Of a DNA stretch of 10,331 nt, positions 7,038-10,331 are shown piece after piece. The translations under genes were made by a program, and so were the position numbers. How positions within the stretch are numbered: position 1 is the first letter of the stretch; each line of letters opens with the position of its first letter. The stretch comes from Nitrospirales bacterium (lineage in GTDB: Bacteria; Nitrospirota; Nitrospiria; Nitrospirales; UBA8639), in NCBI GenBank assembly GCA_029261305.1, contig JAJDBO010000307.1, positions 1 to 10,331 of the forward strand, given 5' to 3'. Below the pieces are notes generated by a model that made no database searches, was not told the origin of the DNA, and worked only from the letters and a program-made list of their open reading frames with translations.

Positions 7038-8053
7038 TATTGGATCAGCATGGCGTCGCCATAGCTGTAGAATCGGTATTTTCCTTTGACGGCTTCTTGG
7101 TAGGCGGCTCGGATTTGGGTTTGGCCGGCTAGGGCTGAGACCAGCATGATGAGGGTGGTTCGGGGGAAGTGGAAGTTGGTGAGCATGGCATCGACGATTT
7201 TGAATTTGAAGCCTGGGGTGATGAATAATCGGGTTTCTTCGCTTCCAGCTCGAACAACCCCATTTTGAATTGCCGAGGCTTCTAAGGTTCTAACAGCAGT
7301 GGTTCCTACTGCGACGATACGTCGGCCTTCGGCTTTGGCGGTGTTGATGTGTTGTGCAGCTTGGTCGGAGATCTCAAACCATTCGGCATCCATACGATGG
7401 TCTTCGATTTTGTCGACGGTCACTGGCTTGAAGGTTCCTGGTCCGACATGAAGAGTGACGCTCACTGTTTGAATGTCTTGATTCTTCAAACTTTCTAGAA
7501 GCTTCGTGGTGAAATGCAAACCGGCAGTTGGCGCGGCTACTGCTCCCTCCGTCTTGGCATAGACGGTTTGGTACGTTTGAGTATCAGTCTCATTTACCTG
7601 GCGTTTGATATACGGGGGTAAGGGAATTTCTCCAGAGTGTTGAAGGAATTCTGACATTGTCCCTGGCATGTTGAATTGTACGACCGTGCGTTCTCCACGT
7701 TCCTTCACCATGGCAGTCGCGTCTTGAGACAATTGAATGATTTGTCCTTCTTTCACATGCCCTTTGAGCAACACTTCCCACGAAGCGTCTTCCACCTGTC
7801 TCACCAGCAACAATTCGACCTTGCCACATCCAGGCAATTTGGTTCCGCGCAGACGAGCTGGAATAACTTTGGTGTCGTTCAGGACTAGGACATCACCTGG
7901 TTTGAGTAGGGACGGAAGATCTCGAACTTGATGATGCTTAAATGGACCATCGTTTTTCGGCACGACTAACAGCCGAGCATGATCTCTTGGCGAGACGGGA
8001 TATTCTGCGATGAGCGTTTCATCAAACGGGACATCGAAATCAGAGAGGTACAT
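7037..8053 (-). CDS. queA: S-adenosylmethionine:tRNA ribosyltransferase-isomerase (QueA)
   Basis: QueA moves the ribosyl part of S-adenosylmethionine onto 7-aminomethyl-7-deazaguanine in tRNA, making epoxyqueuosine, the second-last step of queuosine synthesis. It acts in the cytoplasm. The 338-residue product is normal in length and complete. Family motifs are the start MYLSDFDVPFDETLIAEYP, VLNDTKVIPARLRG (57-70), GAVAAPTAGLHFT (170-182), 'VTLHVGPGTFKPV' (199-211), 'AVGTTAVRTLEA' (248-259) and the end 'TNFHFPRTTLIMLVSALAG' (292-310) ... YSYGDAMLIQ. It is the last gene of an asd-DUF2905-spoIID-queA operon, 31 bp after spoIID. No Shine-Dalgarno is visible before the ATG, so translation may depend on coupling or an A-rich leader. 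The stop codon shares its last base with a palindromic repeat; tgt, a frequent neighbour elsewhere, does not follow. Confidence 0.97.
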   Translation of the reverse strand: MYLSDFDVPFDETLIAEYPVSPRDHARLLVVPKNDGPFKHHQVRDLPSLLKPGDVLVLNDTKVIPARLRGTKLPGCGKVELLLVRQVEDASWEVLLKGHVKEGQIIQLSQDATAMVKERGERTVVQFNMPGTMSEFLQHSGEIPLPPYIKRQVNETDTQTYQTVYAKTEGAVAAPTAGLHFTTKLLESLKNQDIQTVSVTLHVGPGTFKPVTVDKIEDHRMDAEWFEISDQAAQHINTAKAEGRRIVAVGTTAVRTLEASAIQNGVVRAGSEETRLFITPGFKFKIVDAMLTNFHFPRTTLIMLVSALAGQTQIRAAYQEAVKGKYRFYSYGDAMLIQ

Positions 8054-8084
8054 TGTTTTTAAATGTGTAAGATAATTTGAGTAT

Positions 8085-9272
8085 TTAAGAGGCAGGCATT
8101 GGGCTCATCACCACACGATTGTATGGCAATAGGTCGGTGCCTGGGTAGTAGTATTGGAGGATAGATTCATATCGATATCCCAGCTCTGCCATTTCTTTGG
8201 CTCCCCACTGACACAGTCCCACGGCATGGCCGGCTCCCTTACCAGTAAACACGACTTCTTGCCCAATGCTTTCAATTTGAAACTGTGTGCTACGAATTTT
8301 TGAGTATCCAAGAATCCGACGCAGGTCTTGTCCACGGACAATCAACTCTCCCTTGGAATGAAGAATCCGAATTTCATTGACTCGTCCGGCACGCGTAAAC
8401 GTATAGGGAGTCAATGTCGCCATTGCTCCCAATACTAGGCCTTCGTTTCGCAGGCTTTGCTCGAAGGAGGTAAAAGGAATTGCCGTTTCCCATTCATACC
8501 GTGGGGAGTCTTCATCAAAAGGACAGTCCACCCCTTTTAAATAGGGGAGATCTTTGGACCACACATTGAAGGCATCTTCCGTTGGACCAGCGGCTGTTGA
8601 CGAATACGCCGCAAAAATTGGGCGCTGTTCATAGGTCAGCACTTGTCCCCGCGTGGCGTCTACGGCTTCCCTCACTGATCCATTCACCTGTTTGGCCCCG
8701 GTATACACTTGATCTTGCACGCTCGCGACCACATCATAGAGCGCCTGTTCGTTGAGCAGTTTTTTGTGCAACACATAGGTTCGCGCGGCCACCGCCTGCG
8801 TTTTGAGCACTTCTTCGTGCCATTCGGGGCTTATCTCCGAACTCACTACACCTGCGACATATTTCTCTAAGTTGACGTGATTCACGACCACTATAGTTGA
8901 ACCTTGTCGCGTCAACACGATGTCGCCCTTGACCACCCATTGCCGGCCTTTTCTTCCAGTTTTTCCATCATGAATGGAGAGTTTGAGATGGGCACCTCGA
9001 TCTTCAAGGAGAACCTTACGCCCTTCTGTCCGTTTCCCATTGATCAGGAAACCACCCTTGGTTGGACGAATGGAGGCTGATCTGGGTAGGGGAAACCGTT
9101 TCCCTCGGGCCAAGGAAATTTGCAGATTCTTTGAGGAAGAAAAATTTACCTGGCTGGCCTTCAGAGACAATGCCACTTTTATGGTAGGAATGTTCCCTGC
9201 CTGACTTTCTCCGGCGGATAGGGCAACAACTAGACTCAAGACGAGGAATGTGGTTTTACAAAAAAGACTCAT
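8085..9272 (-). CDS. SpoIID/LytB-domain protein, putative peptidoglycan lytic transglycosylase
   Basis: The 395-residue protein has a signal peptide (hydrophobic 7-20, cleavage probably near Ala25) and should act in the periplasm on the cell wall. In Bacillus, SpoIID cuts glycan strands stripped of stem peptides. The core signature 'VNLEKYVAGVVSSEISPEW' (133-151) carries the likely catalytic Glu146, followed by VLKTQAVAARTYVL (155-168). Later family blocks are 'AAYSSTAAGPTEDAFNVW' (221-238), YLKGVDCPFDEDSP (244-257) and 'GKGAGHAVGLCQWGAKEMA' (344-362). The residues before 120 form a beta-rich N-terminal part. In non-sporulating bacteria these proteins are linked to septal or rare-glycan trimming; no sporulation is implied here. 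The gene starts 6 bp after DUF2905 with only a weak ribosome binding site, so coupling is likely. The exact substrate is inferred. Confidence 0.92.
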   Translation of the reverse strand: MSLFCKTTFLVLSLVVALSAGESQAGNIPTIKVALSLKASQVNFSSSKNLQISLARGKRFPLPRSASIRPTKGGFLINGKRTEGRKVLLEDRGAHLKLSIHDGKTGRKGRQWVVKGDIVLTRQGSTIVVVNHVNLEKYVAGVVSSEISPEWHEEVLKTQAVAARTYVLHKKLLNEQALYDVVASVQDQVYTGAKQVNGSVREAVDATRGQVLTYEQRPIFAAYSSTAAGPTEDAFNVWSKDLPYLKGVDCPFDEDSPRYEWETAIPFTSFEQSLRNEGLVLGAMATLTPYTFTRAGRVNEIRILHSKGELIVRGQDLRRILGYSKIRSTQFQIESIGQEVVFTGKGAGHAVGLCQWGAKEMAELGYRYESILQYYYPGTDLLPYNRVVMSPMPAS

Positions 9273-9278
9273 TAAGAC

Positions 9279-9524
9279 TTATCGTCTCATGAAAAGGTAG
9301 AAGAGTAAACTGCCAACAATGCTGATAATGATGCTGGTGCTTAGGGGAAAGTAAAAGGTGAAATTGTCGCGTTTGATGAAAAAATCACCTGGCAGTTTTC
9401 CTAACCAACCAAGGCCATTGCCTTCACTCGGCAACTTGCCGAGCAGCGAGATAACAATGCCGATGGCCACGATTCCGAGGCCCATGAAGATAATCATTTT
9501 CCCCAAGCCACTGAAATCTGGCAT
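9279..9524 (-). CDS. DUF2905 family small membrane protein
   Basis: The 81-residue protein has two membrane helices, at about 8-28 and 61-79. Between them is the family's characteristic loop, LGKLPGDFFIKRDNFTFYFPLSTS. Its role is unknown in any organism I can name. Members commonly sit beside ruvB, spoIID and queA, and here spoIID starts 6 bp downstream while asd ends 3 bp upstream (TGA CCC ATG). That tight spacing means it is certainly in the operon and probably translated by coupling. A GGTGA stretch in the end of asd could serve as the ribosome binding site. Confidence 0.92.
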   Translation of the reverse strand: MPDFSGLGKMIIFMGLGIVAIGIVISLLGKLPSEGNGLGWLGKLPGDFFIKRDNFTFYFPLSTSIIISIVGSLLFYLFMRR

Positions 9525-9527
9525 GGG

Positions 9528-10331
9528 TCACTTCACCAATTCCTCGGCAATTTGCACGGCATTTAGCGCAGCGCCTTTGCGCAAATTGTCTGCTACGACC
9601 CAAAGGTTTAATCCATTGGGAATAGATTCATCTTCACGAATTCGTCCGACAAACACCGAATCAGTGCCGACGGAATGGATTTGCAATGGATATAATTTTC
9701 GCGATGGATCATCAAACAGTTGCACGCCTGGAGCCGTGGAGAGAATCGCACGGGCTTCGTCTGCGGATAACTTTTTCTCGGTTTCAATATTGATGGATTC
9801 CGCATGGCTCACAAACACCGGCACTCTCACCGTGGTCGCGGAAATGCCAATCGACTCGTCACCCATGATCTTCCGGGTTTCATTGACCATCTTCATCTCT
9901 TCCTTGGTATAGCCGGTCGGGAGAAAGTCATCAATATGTGGCAAGCAGTTAAACGCAATTTGATGCGGATAGACTTTTGATTCAATGTCTTCAAAATTCA
10001 ACATTTGTCGACATTGCTCCGCCAGCTCATCCATCGCATCTTTTCCTGTCCCCGAGACTGACTGATACGTGGAAACCACAATTCGCGTGATCTTGGCCTT
10101 ATCATGCAAGGGCTTGAGCGCCACCACCATTTGAATCGTAGAACAATTGGGATTGGCGATAATGCCCTGGTGTTTTTCAATATCGTGAGGATTCACTTCC
10201 GGCACGACCAACGGCACCTGCGGGTCCATGCGCCAGGCTGAACTATTGTCGATGACCACGGCCCCAGCTTTGACGGCGGCTGGCGCATATTCCTTACTCA
10301 CATTACCACCAGCGGAAAACAACGCAATATC
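9528..10331 (-). CDS. asd: Aspartate-semialdehyde dehydrogenase, 5' end outside window
   Basis: This enzyme reduces aspartyl phosphate to aspartate semialdehyde with NADPH, the branch point to lysine, diaminopimelate, threonine and methionine, in the cytoplasm. The window holds the last 267 residues; the frame is open to the edge, beginning DIALFSAGGNVSKEYAPAA. The N-terminal nucleotide-binding part, roughly 70 residues, is missing. Catalytic Cys63 lies in ANPNCSTIQ (codon 10145-10143), Gln90 in YQSVSGTGK, Arg169 and His176 in 'TTVRVPVFVSHAESINIE' (numbering from the window edge). The end reads LWVVADNLRKGAALNAVQIA, typical of the family. It is the first visible gene of the operon, with DUF2905 starting 3 bp after its stop. 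The SHAESINIE form points to the Gram-positive/archaeal-like ASADH group rather than the E. coli type, a tentative placement. Confidence 0.97.
   Translation of the reverse strand, partial: DIALFSAGGNVSKEYAPAAVKAGAVVIDNSSAWRMDPQVPLVVPEVNPHDIEKHQGIIANPNCSTIQMVVALKPLHDKAKITRIVVSTYQSVSGTGKDAMDELAEQCRQMLNFEDIESKVYPHQIAFNCLPHIDDFLPTGYTKEEMKMVNETRKIMGDESIGISATTVRVPVFVSHAESINIETEKKLSADEARAILSTAPGVQLFDDPSRKLYPLQIHSVGTDSVFVGRIREDESIPNGLNLWVVADNLRKGAALNAVQIAEELVK

Noticed and set aside
6794..7132. 112-residue plus-strand frame across copy B
   Set aside because: It covers the repeat and the antisense strand of queA; the sequence is explained by those.
8054..8084. Promoter for queA in the 31-bp spacer
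   Set aside because: AT-rich but too short and without a -35/-10 pair; the operon layout explains expression.
9358..9912. 184-residue plus-strand frame
   Set aside because: Antisense shadow of asd and DUF2905, both strongly supported on the minus strand.

Overview
The window looks like a chromosomal segment of a Gram-negative bacterium, most plausibly from the Nitrospirota (Nitrospira-like). Three things point that way: the mix of genes (exported cupredoxin, lipoprotein di-heme peroxidase, SurA_N protein without a PPIase domain, queA/spoIID/DUF2905/asd block), the moderate GC content, and a ~120-bp palindromic repeat of a kind I associate with such genomes. The assignment rests on gene content read by eye, not on a search. 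No rRNA, tRNA, CRISPR array, transposase or phage gene was seen.

Left part (1-2019): a minus-strand exported cupredoxin (type 1 copper site) lies divergently from a 44-residue single-pass membrane protein on the plus strand. A degraded copy of the palindromic repeat (about 1098-1217) follows, then a plus-strand membrane-anchored SurA_N/PpiD-like chaperone fragment without a PPIase domain. This is convergent with the next operon.

Middle part (2055-7037): a minus-strand two-gene operon encodes a di-heme cytochrome c peroxidase lipoprotein and, through an ATGA stop/start overlap, a hybrid histidine kinase (helical extracytoplasmic sensor, HisKA, HATPase_c, two receivers). Upstream are a possible short plus-strand basic ORF behind a perfect TATAAT box, a VOC-fold protein, and an AT-rich stretch with a two-helix membrane protein whose reading frame is open far upstream but lacks a normal start. 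Next comes a better-preserved copy of the palindrome (6913-7037), whose edge coincides with the last base of the queA stop codon.

Right part (7037-10331): a tight minus-strand operon, asd (5' end outside the window) - DUF2905 - spoIID - queA. DUF2905-spoIID-queA is a conserved neighbourhood, often next to ruvB and tgt in other bacteria. Here asd sits upstream, and the palindrome lies where tgt would often be.

The most interesting signals are the paired palindromic repeats bracketing the accessory middle segment, one of them fused to the queA stop codon and open in one frame into flanking DNA; the peroxidase-kinase translational coupling; and a 9-C homopolymer inside the peroxidase gene that could allow slippage.
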